64,000 nucleotides of DNA from CAYSCZ01 sp051155775 (lineage in GTDB: Bacteria; Bacteroidota; Bacteroidia; Cytophagales; Cyclobacteriaceae), in the NCBI GenBank assembly GCA_051155775.1, contig DAXETV010000006.1, positions 1 to 64,000 on the forward strand, written 5' to 3'. The notes beneath the pieces are model-generated. The model made no database searches. It was given only the letters and a program-made list of their open reading frames with translations, and was not told the DNA's origin. The translations under genes were made by a program, and so were the position numbers. How positions within the stretch are numbered: position 1 is the stretch's first letter; every line of letters begins with the position of its first letter. Of the stretch, positions 44,341 through 54,620 are shown piece by piece.

Positions 44341-45810
44341 CTACCAACCCAATCCGTAGTAAGCTTTGTCTCCATTCGGATATATTCCTTCGATTAGCAT
44401 ACCTTCACCCGTGGATCTATCAACCGCAGCAGTGAAATCCTCCAGGGTTTCAATTGATCTTTTATCGATTCTGGTGATTATAAATCCTTCTTTTATTCCA
44501 GCCTCCTCCCACTTCCCTGTTTTGATTTCTGTGATCTTAATACCTCCTTCAAGTGCATATTGTTCTTTTTCATCGCGGGTGAGCTCCGCAAATGAAGCGC
44601 CATCCATAGACATGGTATTGTTAACTTTAACAATATTTGTGTTGCCCAGGGTATTTTTTAACGTGGCATTGGCCTCTAATTTTTTGCCATCATGAATGTA
44701 AATTACTTTCACCTGATCGCCGGGCCGATTTAATGCTACCTGTTCTTGCAACTCGGATACATTTGATACCGGTTTATCATCGATACCTACGATGACATCA
44801 CCTCGCTCCAGACCTATTTCTTCCGCCGCACTCCCTGATCTGACTTCGTCAATATAAACACCCTTTACCACATTCAAATCCTCTTCTTCAGCCAACTCTG
44901 AATTATTATCCCTTATTTGGATGCCTAATATTGCCCTTTGTACAACTCCAAATTCTTTTAAATCGTAGACAACTTTTTGCACCAAAGAAACAGGCACTGC
45001 AAACGAATATCCTGCGAATGTTCCGGTAGGTGTAGCAATTGCCGTGTTTATCCCAATTAATTCACCTTTTAAGTTTACCAATGCCCCGCCACTATTACCT
45101 GGATTGACAGCAGCGTCAGTTTGGATAAAAGATTCTATTTGTAAATTATTTCTATCCCGTAAAATATTAATATTCCGTGCCTTAGCGCTTACAATACCTG
45201 CAGTAACAGTTGACCTGAAATCAAAAGGATTACCTACCGCCAGAACCCATTCCCCTATCTGTAGGTTCTCTGAGTTCCCGAATTCCAGTGTGGATAAATT
45301 AATCGCATCGATTTTCAATAAGGCAAGGTCTGTTGTCGGGTCAGTTCCGATAACTTCCGCTTCAAATTCCCTGTTATCATTAAGTACAACCTGTATATTC
45401 GATGCGCCTTCTACTACGTGATTGTTAGTAACGATATAGCCATCATTACTAAGTATTACCCCGGAACCTGTGCCTCCCCCTCTTCTTTCGTTTGGTCTTC
45501 TACCATCTCCAAGATAATCCCTGAATAATTCCTCAAGCGTAGATGATGACCTGTTATCAGAACCGAACATCGATTTAATATGAACAACGGCTGATGTCGA
45601 TTTCCGCGAAGCATAAATAAAATTTAAGCCTTCAGGAATTACAAAATTATTCGTGTCGGGTACGTATTTTGTAAAGCTTACCTTTTGCTCGGCAGGAAGA
45701 ACAATGGACGATTGTTGCTTGGGCTGAACCATTGTGTATACACCTACTGCTAAGAAAGCACTTAATAGTGAAGAAAAAAATAATCCCAATATAAACTGTT
45801 TTTTGCTCAT
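44341..45810 (-). CDS. Do/DegQ-type periplasmic serine protease HtrA
   Basis: A 489-residue protease-chaperone with an N-terminal signal anchor (residues 6-27). The catalytic triad is His131 (TNNHVV), Asp161 (TTDLALL) and Ser240 (NPGNSGG), and two PDZ domains follow (about 290-380 and 400-485). It degrades or refolds misfolded envelope proteins. A Glu/Arg/Gly-rich LA loop lies near residues 95-115. Single gene; a 157-base gap separates it from the ALDH gene. Confidence 0.94.
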   Translation of the reverse strand: MSKKQFILGLFFSSLLSAFLAVGVYTMVQPKQQSSIVLPAEQKVSFTKYVPDTNNFVIPEGLNFIYASRKSTSAVVHIKSMFGSDNRSSSTLEELFRDYLGDGRRPNERRGGGTGSGVILSNDGYIVTNNHVVEGASNIQVVLNDNREFEAEVIGTDPTTDLALLKIDAINLSTLEFGNSENLQIGEWVLAVGNPFDFRSTVTAGIVSAKARNINILRDRNNLQIESFIQTDAAVNPGNSGGALVNLKGELIGINTAIATPTGTFAGYSFAVPVSLVQKVVYDLKEFGVVQRAILGIQIRDNNSELAEEEDLNVVKGVYIDEVRSGSAAEEIGLERGDVIVGIDDKPVSNVSELQEQVALNRPGDQVKVIYIHDGKKLEANATLKNTLGNTNIVKVNNTMSMDGASFAELTRDEKEQYALEGGIKITEIKTGKWEEAGIKEGFIITRIDKRSIETLEDFTAAVDRSTGEGMLIEGIYPNGDKAYYGLGW

Positions 45811-45967
45811 TGATTCAAACTTAATGATTTAGTATACTAGTGATAGTTAATTTTTGTTTCCAACGCGTATATGAACCAACCGATATATAACTTAACCATT
45901 TTTAACAATTAAACCCACAAATATCCCAGTTATCATCAGGCATTAACTAATTCTTAAAATAAGACCC

Positions 45968-47521
45968 TTAAAAATCAAATTTAATACCCTGCGCTAAAGG
46001 CAAATTTATGCTGTAATTAATCGTATTTGTTTGTCTTCTCATGTAGGTTTTCCAAGCATCTGAACCTGATTCCCTTCCTCCTCCTGTATCTTTTTCTCCA
46101 CCAAAAGCTCCGCCAATTTCGGCACCTGATGTGCCAATATTAACATTAGCGATACCACAATCAGAACCGGCATGGGAAAGAAAAAGCTCAGATTCTCTCA
46201 TATTATTGGTCATAATTGCTGAGGAAAGGCCTTGGGGAACATTATTATGAATCGCTATAGCATCCTCAATATTTTTATATTTTATTAAGTACAATATGGG
46301 TGCAAATGTTTCCTGCTTAGCCATTATAGAGTCCTCCTTTACTTCAAAAACCGCCGGTTTGACATAACAACCAGATTCATAGCCTTCTCCGTCCTTCAAA
46401 CCTCCTTTCACAATTGCTTTTCCACCTTCAGCTTTGATCTTTTCTATAGCATTTAAATAGTTATTCACCGATTCTTGATCGATCAATGGCCCGACGTGGA
46501 TATTCTGATCCAGGGGATCGCCTATTTTTAATTGTTTGTAAATGTTTGTCAATTTTAGCTTAACCCCTTCATAAACATCATGATGAATAATCAGTCTCCT
46601 GGTAGTTGTACATCGTTGACCAGCTGTGCCAACCGCACCAAATACAACCGCTCGCAACGTCATTTCCAGATCAGCATCTTTTGAGATGATAATAGCATTG
46701 TTTCCACCTAATTCAAGAATCGATCGACCTAACCGTCTGCCAACAGCTTCCCCTACTGCTTTACCCATCGTCGTGGAACCAGTTGCTGAAACCAACGGAA
46801 TGCTGTTATCATTAGCCATTAATTGCCCGATATCAGCGTCCCCGATAACTAAATTTGAAACACCTTCAGGGGCATTATTTTTTGATAGCACATTACTGAT
46901 TATTTTCTGGCATGCTATTGCACATAGCGGTGTTTTTTCTGATGGTTTCCATATACAAACATCTCCGCAAACCAAAGCCACCATAGTGTTCCATGACCAT
47001 ACTGCTACAGGAAAATTAAAAGCTGAGATAATACCTACAATACCTAAGGGATGATACTGCTCATACATGCGGTGACCGGGTCGCTCACTATGCATTGTTA
47101 GTCCGTAAAGTTGACGGGAAAGCCCTAAAGCAAAGTCACATATATCAATCATTTCCTGTACTTCCCCCCAGCCTTCCTGTAATGATTTTCCCATTTCATA
47201 GGATACTAATCGCCCCAGGTCCTCTTTCTTGTCTCTAAGCTCATCACCTACTTGTCTGATTATATCTCCTCTTTTCGGAGCAGGCGTTGCCCTCCACACC
47301 TTGAAAGCCAGCTTAGCAGACTTAACCACTCTTTGGTAATTGCCATCTGAAGTGCCTTTTATTTTTGCAATAAGTTTACCATCCACAGGCGAAAAAGAAG
47401 ATAATTCGGGCCCCTCTGAACTAATCCATACCTTTCCGGTAGAGGTGCCTTCGTTAATATCGTTTATACCTAAATTTTTTAATGTTCTGCTAATGGTTTG
47501 ATTTTGATTTTCCTGCGGCAT
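45968..47521 (-). CDS. amaB: ALDH7-type aldehyde dehydrogenase (aminoadipate semialdehyde type)
   Basis: A 517-residue NAD-dependent aldehyde dehydrogenase. The catalytic Cys is in GTAGQRCTTTRRL (near residue 302), Glu in LELGGNNAI (near 267), SGSTxxG-like ATGSTTMGK near 244-252 and FNFPVAVWSWN near 166. The FNFPVAVW and GQRCTTTRRL motifs mark the ALDH7 (antiquitin/AmaB) group, which oxidises aminoadipate semialdehyde in lysine breakdown. A saccharopine dehydrogenase-like gene at the left end of the window may provide that substrate. Specificity is inferred. Confidence 0.87.
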   Translation of the reverse strand: MPQENQNQTISRTLKNLGINDINEGTSTGKVWISSEGPELSSFSPVDGKLIAKIKGTSDGNYQRVVKSAKLAFKVWRATPAPKRGDIIRQVGDELRDKKEDLGRLVSYEMGKSLQEGWGEVQEMIDICDFALGLSRQLYGLTMHSERPGHRMYEQYHPLGIVGIISAFNFPVAVWSWNTMVALVCGDVCIWKPSEKTPLCAIACQKIISNVLSKNNAPEGVSNLVIGDADIGQLMANDNSIPLVSATGSTTMGKAVGEAVGRRLGRSILELGGNNAIIISKDADLEMTLRAVVFGAVGTAGQRCTTTRRLIIHHDVYEGVKLKLTNIYKQLKIGDPLDQNIHVGPLIDQESVNNYLNAIEKIKAEGGKAIVKGGLKDGEGYESGCYVKPAVFEVKEDSIMAKQETFAPILYLIKYKNIEDAIAIHNNVPQGLSSAIMTNNMRESELFLSHAGSDCGIANVNIGTSGAEIGGAFGGEKDTGGGRESGSDAWKTYMRRQTNTINYSINLPLAQGIKFDF

Positions 47522-47605
47522 AATATTTACAGTTTAATAGTAAAAGTAAAAAATGCATATGGTTTATTCAGCTTTTCAGGTTTTACATTTAAATCAAAAT
47601 GTTAT

Positions 47606-48904
47606 TTATACGCTAAAGGCATTTGTATTACTATTAAATCTAACTTCGAAGGTAGTACCTTCTCCAACTTTTGAATCGACATTTATTTTTCCATTATGCT
47701 CCTGTATGATCTTATATGATATTGGTAAACCCAGGCCTGTACCTTCCCCAACAGGTTTCGTTGTAAAAAAAGGGTCACTGATTTTAGATATATTTTCCTC
47801 ACTAATGCCCTCGCCGGTATCAATAATTCTTACAACCAAATCATCTTTATCTTTTCTGGTTTGCAGGGTCAAGCGCCCTTTATCTTTAATGGCCTGAAGA
47901 GCATTATTTATAATGTTAAGGTAAGCCTGATGCAATTTACCTTCATTCCCTTTGATGATTAAGTTCTGGGGTTCATAGTCCTTGACTACTTCAATTTGAT
48001 CTTTAAATCGATAGCCTAAAATGACCAGGCAGTTTTCGAGAATAGTATGGAGGTTACAATCCTCATCCATGTTTTTTGACTGCCTGCTAAAATGACCCAG
48101 GCTATTTACAATAGCAGTGGCTCGAGCCACACCATCTGATATAGCATTGATAAATGGCATGATTTCTTCATTATCATCACTTTCCCTATTCATTTTATGA
48201 ACAAGACCTTCAACACCGCCTTTAATAAAATTCAATGGATTATTAATTTCATGGGCTACTCCCGCAGATAACAACCCTAAAGAGGCCATTTTTTCAGATT
48301 GAATTAATTTTTGAGTAGTCATTTTTATCTCCCTAATGGAATCCCCCAGTTTTTTATTCTTCCGCGCTAATGCTTCTCTGTAAAATATGGTGTAAACCAT
48401 CAAAGCAGCCCATACAAAACAGATAATGATCAGATTATTTATTGATAATATTTCCGGATTAACGATCAAATTGGATGTCTTGTCATAAAATGATAAAATC
48501 CAAATTGAAATTATTGAGACCAAGCTTACAACCATAAAAATATATCGATCCAGCAATGGACGATAGAAAAATGCTAGAATAGGTGTTATTAAAAGTTCTG
48601 CTACTGCCATCGAAAAAATACCCCCTGTAAAATAAGCTTGAATAAAAAACGCTGAATGGATGGTTAGGATGGTTAGCCTAAATAGCCAAACCAATCGGGC
48701 AACAAATAAAGATGCCACACCATAAACTATGAACAAAGTAAAAGCAATAGCAGCTACATTAACGATCAGAGTGACACCATTTAGGAAATAAAAAAAACCT
48801 AAAGCAAGGGATACGACATAAGCTGAGATGATCAATATCAAAAAAAATCTTCGCTCACCCAATAAGACAGCTTTTACAAAAAAGAAGATAGCTGAATTTT
48901 TCAA
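47606..48904 (-). CDS. Membrane-bound sensor histidine kinase
   Basis: A 432-residue kinase. About six hydrophobic helices span residues 20-175 without a large loop, so the sensor is in the membrane. Then follow HisKA with His218 (GVAHEINNPLNF) and the HATPase domain (NIINNALQAI, DTGEGIS, DPFFTTKPVGEGTGLGL). A response regulator gene lies 98 bases upstream on the same strand and is the likely partner. The signal is unknown. Confidence 0.92.
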   Translation of the reverse strand: MKNSAIFFFVKAVLLGERRFFLILIISAYVVSLALGFFYFLNGVTLIVNVAAIAFTLFIVYGVASLFVARLVWLFRLTILTIHSAFFIQAYFTGGIFSMAVAELLITPILAFFYRPLLDRYIFMVVSLVSIISIWILSFYDKTSNLIVNPEILSINNLIIICFVWAALMVYTIFYREALARKNKKLGDSIREIKMTTQKLIQSEKMASLGLLSAGVAHEINNPLNFIKGGVEGLVHKMNRESDDNEEIMPFINAISDGVARATAIVNSLGHFSRQSKNMDEDCNLHTILENCLVILGYRFKDQIEVVKDYEPQNLIIKGNEGKLHQAYLNIINNALQAIKDKGRLTLQTRKDKDDLVVRIIDTGEGISEENISKISDPFFTTKPVGEGTGLGLPISYKIIQEHNGKINVDSKVGEGTTFEVRFNSNTNAFSV

Positions 48905-49002
48905 TCCAATAGATTATATTAAATCAATATTTAATTATATTAATTCTATATGGAAAATAACAGGATAAACTGATAAATGTATTGATTAATTTAAAATACG
49001 TC

Positions 49003-49383
49003 CTAATTATGATTTTCCACACTCTTTGCTATAGCCTCTTCAATCTCCCTGGGAGCAAATGGTTTTGAAAATGTATGCTTTATTAAGCCTTTTTCAAGTG
49101 CATCATGTACGGTTTCATCAGAAGGGAAAGCGGTTAACAAAAAGTATTCTACCTGGGGAAACTCGGATTTTGCTTTATTAATAAACTCGACTCCATCCAT
49201 ACCTGGCATACGCATATCACTAAAAACTATTTGAATGTTATCTTCATACTCTTCAAATTTTTCTAAACCCTCCTCCCCGGATTCGGCGGTAATTACATTA
49301 TATTTTGATCCAAAATAAGATTTGAATATAAATAGATTCACCGCCTCATCATCCACATATAATACTGTAGCATTCACTTTCAA
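49003..49383 (-). CDS. Single-domain response regulator
   Basis: A 126-residue receiver with Asp11/Asp12 (YVDDEA), phospho-acceptor Asp56 (VFSDMRMPGMDG), Thr84 (LLTAF) and Lys107 (FSKPF). There is no output domain. Upstream of and on the same strand as the membrane kinase gene (98-base gap), so it is the likely partner, possibly acting by protein-protein contact. Confidence 0.92.
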   Translation of the reverse strand: MKVNATVLYVDDEAVNLFIFKSYFGSKYNVITAESGEEGLEKFEEYEDNIQIVFSDMRMPGMDGVEFINKAKSEFPQVEYFLLTAFPSDETVHDALEKGLIKHTFSKPFAPREIEEAIAKSVENHN

Positions 49384-49456
49384 TCTGTTTATTTAAAATT
49401 AAGCAATTTAAGATTTAATCACTGATATAATTAATATAAAACGTGAATAAGCTGTA

Positions 49457-51721
49457 TCAGTTTAGCTGAATACCAAGTTCAATTGAACCATAATAGTTTC
49501 GAGGTAGTCCAGGGTAGTAATATCTTGGTGCAGACCCTCCAAATCCAACCGCATTAATTAAAAGCATAGATGCGTAACGCTCATCAAAAACATTGTTAAT
49601 TCCTCCGGAAATATCAAATGTAAACCTACCCAAAAATGATTTTCTAAATCCCGCTTTTGTATTTACAATAAAATAGCTATCAGAAAAAATACTATTCGCA
49701 TCTGTAATCGGAATTTCACCCACATACTGAGTGTTTGTATTCCAATATACTCCGATATTTGTGCTTAAGCTAATTTCATTGTAAGATTGTGATGAAGGAA
49801 CGCCAGTAAGCTGGTTTCCTGAAAAGTCATCCTCACCATCAATAAAGTCTTTAAACTCAAAATCATTTAGTGACAAAGCGCCTCTGTAGTTAATTGAGAT
49901 CGACCGGTTATTAATGATTGCATAATCGACGGTCAACTCTAACCCTCTATGTGTTGTCTTCCCTGCATTGATGCCAATGAATTGGTCCTGCGCTGTCCTT
50001 CTGCTAACCAAAAGGTCTTTTATATCCATCTGATAAACAGAAAGGTCAAAGGACAACTTATTAAAATATATTCCTCTAAGACCTATTTCATAATTGTAAC
50101 CCGTTTCGGGTTGAATGTTGGTATTTATAATCCCTTCCGGAGTGAGTGTTTCCTCCAATGTGGGTGGTGCAAATCCATGTGATATATTACTGTAAATAAC
50201 AAGACTTGTACTTACTTCATGGTTCAATGCTATCCTTGGTGACCATATCACATCAAAACCAAAACCGCTGGTCTGATTGATACTATCTGGTGTAAAAAAA
50301 TCCTGAAGGTCATATTGTGTGGAATTTAGGTTTAACCCTACACTAAGTCTGGTTCTTTTTGAAAGCTCTATTCTATCCTCAAAAAAGATATTAAAATATT
50401 CCCTGGTTTCACGATTATCGGAAAGTGGTGCCCCCAGGACACTACCCATTCCGGCAAACTCCTCGTGCAGGTTTTCAAATGTGCCCCAGTTATACCAATC
50501 GACAAAATATTCACCTCCCAGCATAAAGGTGTTTTTAATTCCTGAAATGCTATTTTCAATTATAAGCCTGCTTCTTAAACCTGCTGCAGCACTATTTTCT
50601 TTTAAAATGTTAAATGGTCTTGGCTCAAATGCATTACGAAATGATGTAAATACACTGGTATACTGCTTTAGTGAATTATGATAATCATGTTCCCAGGATA
50701 TACCCAGTAACATTTTGTCATAATCTTCAAAACCTTGTGCCTGTTGCCATGAAAAAGCCGCACTTGTTGGCTCTTTATTAAAATCCTCAAAATTTAATGC
50801 GCTAGGAATAAATGCTTTTTGATCTACATAATACACGATGGTGTTCAATTGATCGTTTTTTTCACCAAATGTCCCCAGAAAAAAAAGGGCATCCCTATCA
50901 AATTCATTGTTATCACGATATCCATCACTTGTTAATCGTGTATATCCGACATTTACATTTGAATTACTTCCGGAAATTTGAGCATTCACACGCTGCTTAA
51001 ATAATCCGAATGACCCAAAGGTGGTTGCACTCTTTATTTTTTGGCTGGTGCCATTATCTGTTCCATTTAGAAGAATGCTCCCCCCTAATCCTACGCCATA
51101 CAAGCTTGATGTTGGCCCTTTGATCACTTCGATATTTTGAATAATATCCAAATCAATATCTTCCAGTGTTGTTTCACCTATTCCGGTAGTCAGTGGAATA
51201 TCTTCGAAATATGCTCTAATCTTAGAGGTTGAGAAGGGTGTCCTGGCCCCAATACCTCTAATGGTGATCCTATTTGTGTTTAAAGCTCCGGAGTGCATAT
51301 AAATGCCTGGTACACTATTCAAGGCTGGGGTTATTATGGTTGGGTCATACCGGCCTATTTCCTTTCTTCCAATTTTGCTTATGGCACCAGCATATTCCCA
51401 AATAGTGGAGGGAATATATTGGGTAGTTACCTCAACGCCTTTTAAATTAACAATAGTGGGTGTTAAATAGATTATTGATTCCATTGACATTAATCTTACA
51501 TTATTATAGCCCAATGTCCTGATCAAATAACTTTGACTAGTTTGAATTGAAAACTTCCCACCAGAATCTGATATGGCAAATACACTATCCGGTAAGCCAA
51601 TTATTGTTACCCCCTCAATCGGATTACCGGAGTCAGAATCATACAAACGACTATCTATCGTTTGACAAATTGATTTTTGACATAAAATAAAAATGGATAA
51701 AACAAGCGTTAATCTAATCAC
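49457..51721 (-). CDS. TonB-dependent outer-membrane receptor
   Basis: A 754-residue protein with a signal peptide (1-19, ending KSICQ), a carboxypeptidase-like N-terminal domain (about 20-95), a plug domain (VPGIYMHSGALNTNRITIRGIG and VIKGPTSSLYGVGLGGSI) and a 22-strand barrel whose last strand ends GSIELGIQLN. No SusD partner is present, so it is the stand-alone type that takes up siderophores, cobalamin or similar compounds rather than SusCD glycans. It is divergent from asd with 106 bases between. Confidence 0.92.
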   Translation of the reverse strand: MIRLTLVLSIFILCQKSICQTIDSRLYDSDSGNPIEGVTIIGLPDSVFAISDSGGKFSIQTSQSYLIRTLGYNNVRLMSMESIIYLTPTIVNLKGVEVTTQYIPSTIWEYAGAISKIGRKEIGRYDPTIITPALNSVPGIYMHSGALNTNRITIRGIGARTPFSTSKIRAYFEDIPLTTGIGETTLEDIDLDIIQNIEVIKGPTSSLYGVGLGGSILLNGTDNGTSQKIKSATTFGSFGLFKQRVNAQISGSNSNVNVGYTRLTSDGYRDNNEFDRDALFFLGTFGEKNDQLNTIVYYVDQKAFIPSALNFEDFNKEPTSAAFSWQQAQGFEDYDKMLLGISWEHDYHNSLKQYTSVFTSFRNAFEPRPFNILKENSAAAGLRSRLIIENSISGIKNTFMLGGEYFVDWYNWGTFENLHEEFAGMGSVLGAPLSDNRETREYFNIFFEDRIELSKRTRLSVGLNLNSTQYDLQDFFTPDSINQTSGFGFDVIWSPRIALNHEVSTSLVIYSNISHGFAPPTLEETLTPEGIINTNIQPETGYNYEIGLRGIYFNKLSFDLSVYQMDIKDLLVSRRTAQDQFIGINAGKTTHRGLELTVDYAIINNRSISINYRGALSLNDFEFKDFIDGEDDFSGNQLTGVPSSQSYNEISLSTNIGVYWNTNTQYVGEIPITDANSIFSDSYFIVNTKAGFRKSFLGRFTFDISGGINNVFDERYASMLLINAVGFGGSAPRYYYPGLPRNYYGSIELGIQLN

Positions 51722-51776
51722 CGGGAAACATTTATCGAATAATATTTTTGATGTTGGCCATAGACCGAAGCACGGC

Positions 51777-51807
51777 CTTGCAACAAATCAATTAACCGTT
51801 ACTTTTG
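51777..51807 (+). promoter_or_regulatory. Bacteroidota-type promoter for asd
   Basis: A -33 element CTTG (51777-51780) is followed after 19 bases by TACTTTTG (51800-51807), an exact match to the TAnnTTTG -7 consensus of the primary Bacteroidota sigma factor. The asd ATG lies 20 bases after the -7 element, giving a very short leader. Confidence 0.65.
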
Positions 51808-51827
51808 CAAGTCTAAATATTTTTGTA

Positions 51828-52820
51828 ATGAAGTTAGCAGTAGTTGGTGCTACGGGATTAGTAGGTTCTGAAATATTAAAGTTAATAGAACAAAGAAATT
51901 TCCCATACGATACTTTATTTCCGGTGGCCTCTGAAAAATCCATCGGTAAAAAAATAACTGTCAAAGGAAAAGCGCATGCTGTAATTGGAATAGATGAAGC
52001 AGTTTCATTAAAACCTGATCTGGCAATCTTTTCAGCGGGCGGAAAAACTTCCCTTGAATGGGCCCCTCGATTTGAGGAAGTTGGCACCATTGTGATTGAC
52101 AATTCGTCAGCCTGGCGAATGAGCCCAAGACACAAATTAATTGTGCCTGAAATAAATGCGAATACTTTGAGAATTGATGATCGCATCATTGCCAACCCTA
52201 ATTGCTCAACCATTCAAATGGTGATGGTACTTGCCCCATTACACAAGAAATATAAAATTAAACGGGTGGTTGTGAGTACCTATCAATCAGTTACCGGAAC
52301 CGGTAAAGATGCCGTTGAACAGATGATGAATGAAAGGACTGGGCAGGAAGCCAAAAAAGTATATCCTTATCCAATAGATTTAAATGTCATACCTCAGGTA
52401 GATTTATTCTTAGAGGGCGGACATACAAAAGAGGAATTAAAGATGATAAACGAAACTAGGAAGATTCTTGGGGACGACTCTGTGCAGGTAACGGCAACCT
52501 GCGTACGTATTCCGGTTATTGGTGGACACTCTGAAGCAGTTAATATAGAGTTTGAGCATGCTTATGATCTTCAAGATGTGATTACTATTCTGAATGAAAC
52601 CGCTGGTGTTGTGGTTGAAGATGATCCTGAAAAGCTTGTTTATCCCATGCCGTTAAATGCTCATGAAAAAGATGATGTATTTGTAGGTAGAATCAGAAGA
52701 GATGATACGCAGCTAAATACATTAAACCTATGGATTGTTTCTGATAATCTGAGAAAAGGAGCTGCTACGAATGCCATACAAATTGCTGAATATATGATGA
52801 AACATAGTTTGGTATATTGA
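51828..52820 (+). CDS. asd: Aspartate-semialdehyde dehydrogenase
   Basis: A 330-residue enzyme from ATG 51828 (MKLAVVGATGLVGSEILK). The longer open frame back to 51693 runs through the promoter and is rejected. NADP loop VGATGLVG (residues 5-12), catalytic Cys in IANPNCSTIQM (near 126) and His in IPVIGGHSEAV (near 229) are present. It reduces aspartyl phosphate to the semialdehyde in lysine/threonine/methionine synthesis. It overlaps the THUMP-like methyltransferase gene by 4 bases. Confidence 0.95.
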   Translation: MKLAVVGATGLVGSEILKLIEQRNFPYDTLFPVASEKSIGKKITVKGKAHAVIGIDEAVSLKPDLAIFSAGGKTSLEWAPRFEEVGTIVIDNSSAWRMSPRHKLIVPEINANTLRIDDRIIANPNCSTIQMVMVLAPLHKKYKIKRVVVSTYQSVTGTGKDAVEQMMNERTGQEAKKVYPYPIDLNVIPQVDLFLEGGHTKEELKMINETRKILGDDSVQVTATCVRIPVIGGHSEAVNIEFEHAYDLQDVITILNETAGVVVEDDPEKLVYPMPLNAHEKDDVFVGRIRRDDTQLNTLNLWIVSDNLRKGAATNAIQIAEYMMKHSLVY

Positions 52821-54001
52821 TTGACCACCTTCTAAAGGATTCGCTCCGGACTTTCATCGAAACTCATAAAAATGCTGATCCGGTCAACCTACTGTTAAAA
52901 AAAGAAAAGTTCAGGGACATAGCACTGGAAGAAGCGGTAGAACAAATTATCTGTCATCAGAAGGTGAAAGGCAAACTGCCAGCCTGGAGCAGTAATGCTA
53001 ATATTATATTTCCATCTCCTATCTCCTGTGAGCAATCCACCAGTGAAAAAGTAGCTGAATTTAAAATGAATTTATTCTCTGGTAGCTTTCTTATTGATCT
53101 CACAGGCGGACTCGGCGTAGACAGCTACTACTTTTCCAAATCTTTCGATAAGGTCATTTATGTAGAGATTGATAAAAAAACGGCAGCCTGTGCATCAAAT
53201 AATTTCAAAATGCTTAATTCCAGTAAAATTGAAGTTATTAACGTCGATGCAAAACAATATTTGGAAAGTTATAATTTTTCTTTGCCAGATTATTTTTACC
53301 TGGATCCCGCCCGAAGAATTGATTCAAAAGAAAAGACAATTCTGCCAGAGAACTACAGCCCCAATATCTTTGAAATAATACCAGTTTTTAAAAAATATCA
53401 AAGCAAGGTGATATTCAAAACTTCACCTGTTCTTGATATCAATGAAGCCGTTAAAAATCTGGAATATGTTGAAAAGATTTGGATTATATCGCTTCACAAC
53501 GAATGTAAGGAACTTTTATTTTTATTAAATTTTAATTCCATAAATCATAACATACAGTCTATTTGTGTAAATCTGTTATCGAAACAAAAAGAGGTTTTCA
53601 CTTATGCTTTTAATGGACTGAATCAGCAACAATCTTCCGCATTTAGTATTCCATTGAAATATTTATATGAACCAAATGCTTCAGTAATGAAAGCCCAATG
53701 TTTCAATGAAATTTCTCAGTTTTACAAAATGCCAAAGCTCAGTTCAAACAGCCATTTATATACTTCACATGACTATGTTGATTCTTTCCCTGGAAGAAAG
53801 TTCGAAATAGAGAAGCTATTGACATTCAATCAGTTAAAAAAAGAAAAAATTTACCAGGCAAATATCTCGGTCAGGAATTACCCTCAGACTGTACACTCTA
53901 TAAGGAAGGTCACCGGAATAAAAGAAGGAGGTTACATTTATATATTTGCTACCAGGGATTTGGATAATAAAGGAATTATAATCGTTACCCGGAAAGTGTA
54001 G
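52817..54001 (+). CDS. THUMP-like domain class I methyltransferase
   Basis: A 394-residue protein with the SAM-binding motif LTGGLGVDSYYFSK (near residue 94), YVEIDKKTAACASNN, and FYLDPARRID (near 155), a pattern of the THUMP_like-containing SAM-dependent methyltransferases found widely in Bacteroidota. They are thought to act on RNA, but the target is unknown. The start is TTG 52817 inside the asd stop (TTGA overlap), with no ATG upstream in frame. It converges with the next methyltransferase with a 17-base overlap. Confidence 0.82.
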   Translation: MIDHLLKDSLRTFIETHKNADPVNLLLKKEKFRDIALEEAVEQIICHQKVKGKLPAWSSNANIIFPSPISCEQSTSEKVAEFKMNLFSGSFLIDLTGGLGVDSYYFSKSFDKVIYVEIDKKTAACASNNFKMLNSSKIEVINVDAKQYLESYNFSLPDYFYLDPARRIDSKEKTILPENYSPNIFEIIPVFKKYQSKVIFKTSPVLDINEAVKNLEYVEKIWIISLHNECKELLFLLNFNSINHNIQSICVNLLSKQKEVFTYAFNGLNQQQSSAFSIPLKYLYEPNASVMKAQCFNEISQFYKMPKLSSNSHLYTSHDYVDSFPGRKFEIEKLLTFNQLKKEKIYQANISVRNYPQTVHSIRKVTGIKEGGYIYIFATRDLDNKGIIIVTRKV

Positions 54002-54611
54002 GGGCTTGTTTTTGATAAACTGCAGAAAAAACTAAATCATTTTTAAAATTCTTTTTGTGCATTAAAACAAACTTATTTCGAACCTCATTGTCAATAGGTT
54101 TTAATTTTCTACTTTCTAAATTGGTAGAGGTTATAAAAAATAAATGCATTATGTCAATAAAAACTTTATCGACCTTTCGCTTTGTATTTTGAAAGTCGCT
54201 TACCAAAAGCTTACCGACATCTACAAGTAAATCAAAAGTTTTATTAATAGCGCAATGGAGGTTATGCTCGTTAAATACATCAAAAAAATAATTTGCAATT
54301 ATGCAATCATAATGGTCTTTGAAATCATATTCCATGTAGTCTGCGTGGATAAATTCAATCGATCGGGTTTTATGATTTCTGGATTTTGCTTTAATCATCA
54401 TTTTTTCTGACTTATCCATAAAATGAATAACCTGTGATTCAGGAACTCTTTCCAGTAACCACCCGTCTCCTCCTCCTAAAATTAGGATTCTACTATTCTC
54501 AGGAATTTGATCTAAAAATTGACATTGTGCATCAAAATAATAGCTACCGACAAATAGCCTTGCCAACGAATTATAATAAGGAGCTACACCATCGAATGTA
54601 TTTCTATCCAA
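53985..54611 (-). CDS. Class I SAM-dependent methyltransferase
   Basis: A 208-residue methyltransferase with LILGGGDGWLLERV (near residues 43-56), where the GGGDG loop binds SAM, and the acidic strand end VIHFMDKSEKM, then FIHADYMEYDF and ANYFFDVF. The substrate is not known. It lies 9 bases downstream of the UbiA-like gene on the same strand, so the two are likely co-transcribed and could modify a prenyl or lipid compound. Confidence 0.8.
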   Translation of the reverse strand: MDRNTFDGVAPYYNSLARLFVGSYYFDAQCQFLDQIPENSRILILGGGDGWLLERVPESQVIHFMDKSEKMMIKAKSRNHKTRSIEFIHADYMEYDFKDHYDCIIANYFFDVFNEHNLHCAINKTFDLLVDVGKLLVSDFQNTKRKVDKVFIDIMHLFFITSTNLESRKLKPIDNEVRNKFVLMHKKNFKNDLVFSAVYQKQAPTLSG

Positions 54612-54620
54612 TTATAAAAT

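Noticed and set aside
45816..45823. TAAGTTTG on the minus strand as a -7 element for htrA
   Set aside because: It ends only about six bases before the start codon and has no -33 partner.
46626..47054. 142-codon plus-strand frame opposite the aldehyde dehydrogenase
   Set aside because: Antisense shadow within a well-conserved ALDH region.
51751..51790. Possible third copy of the dispersed repeat (TTGGCCATAGACCG...CGGCCTTG)
   Set aside because: Only short blocks match, the arms do not align with the other copies, and it lies in the asd promoter region.
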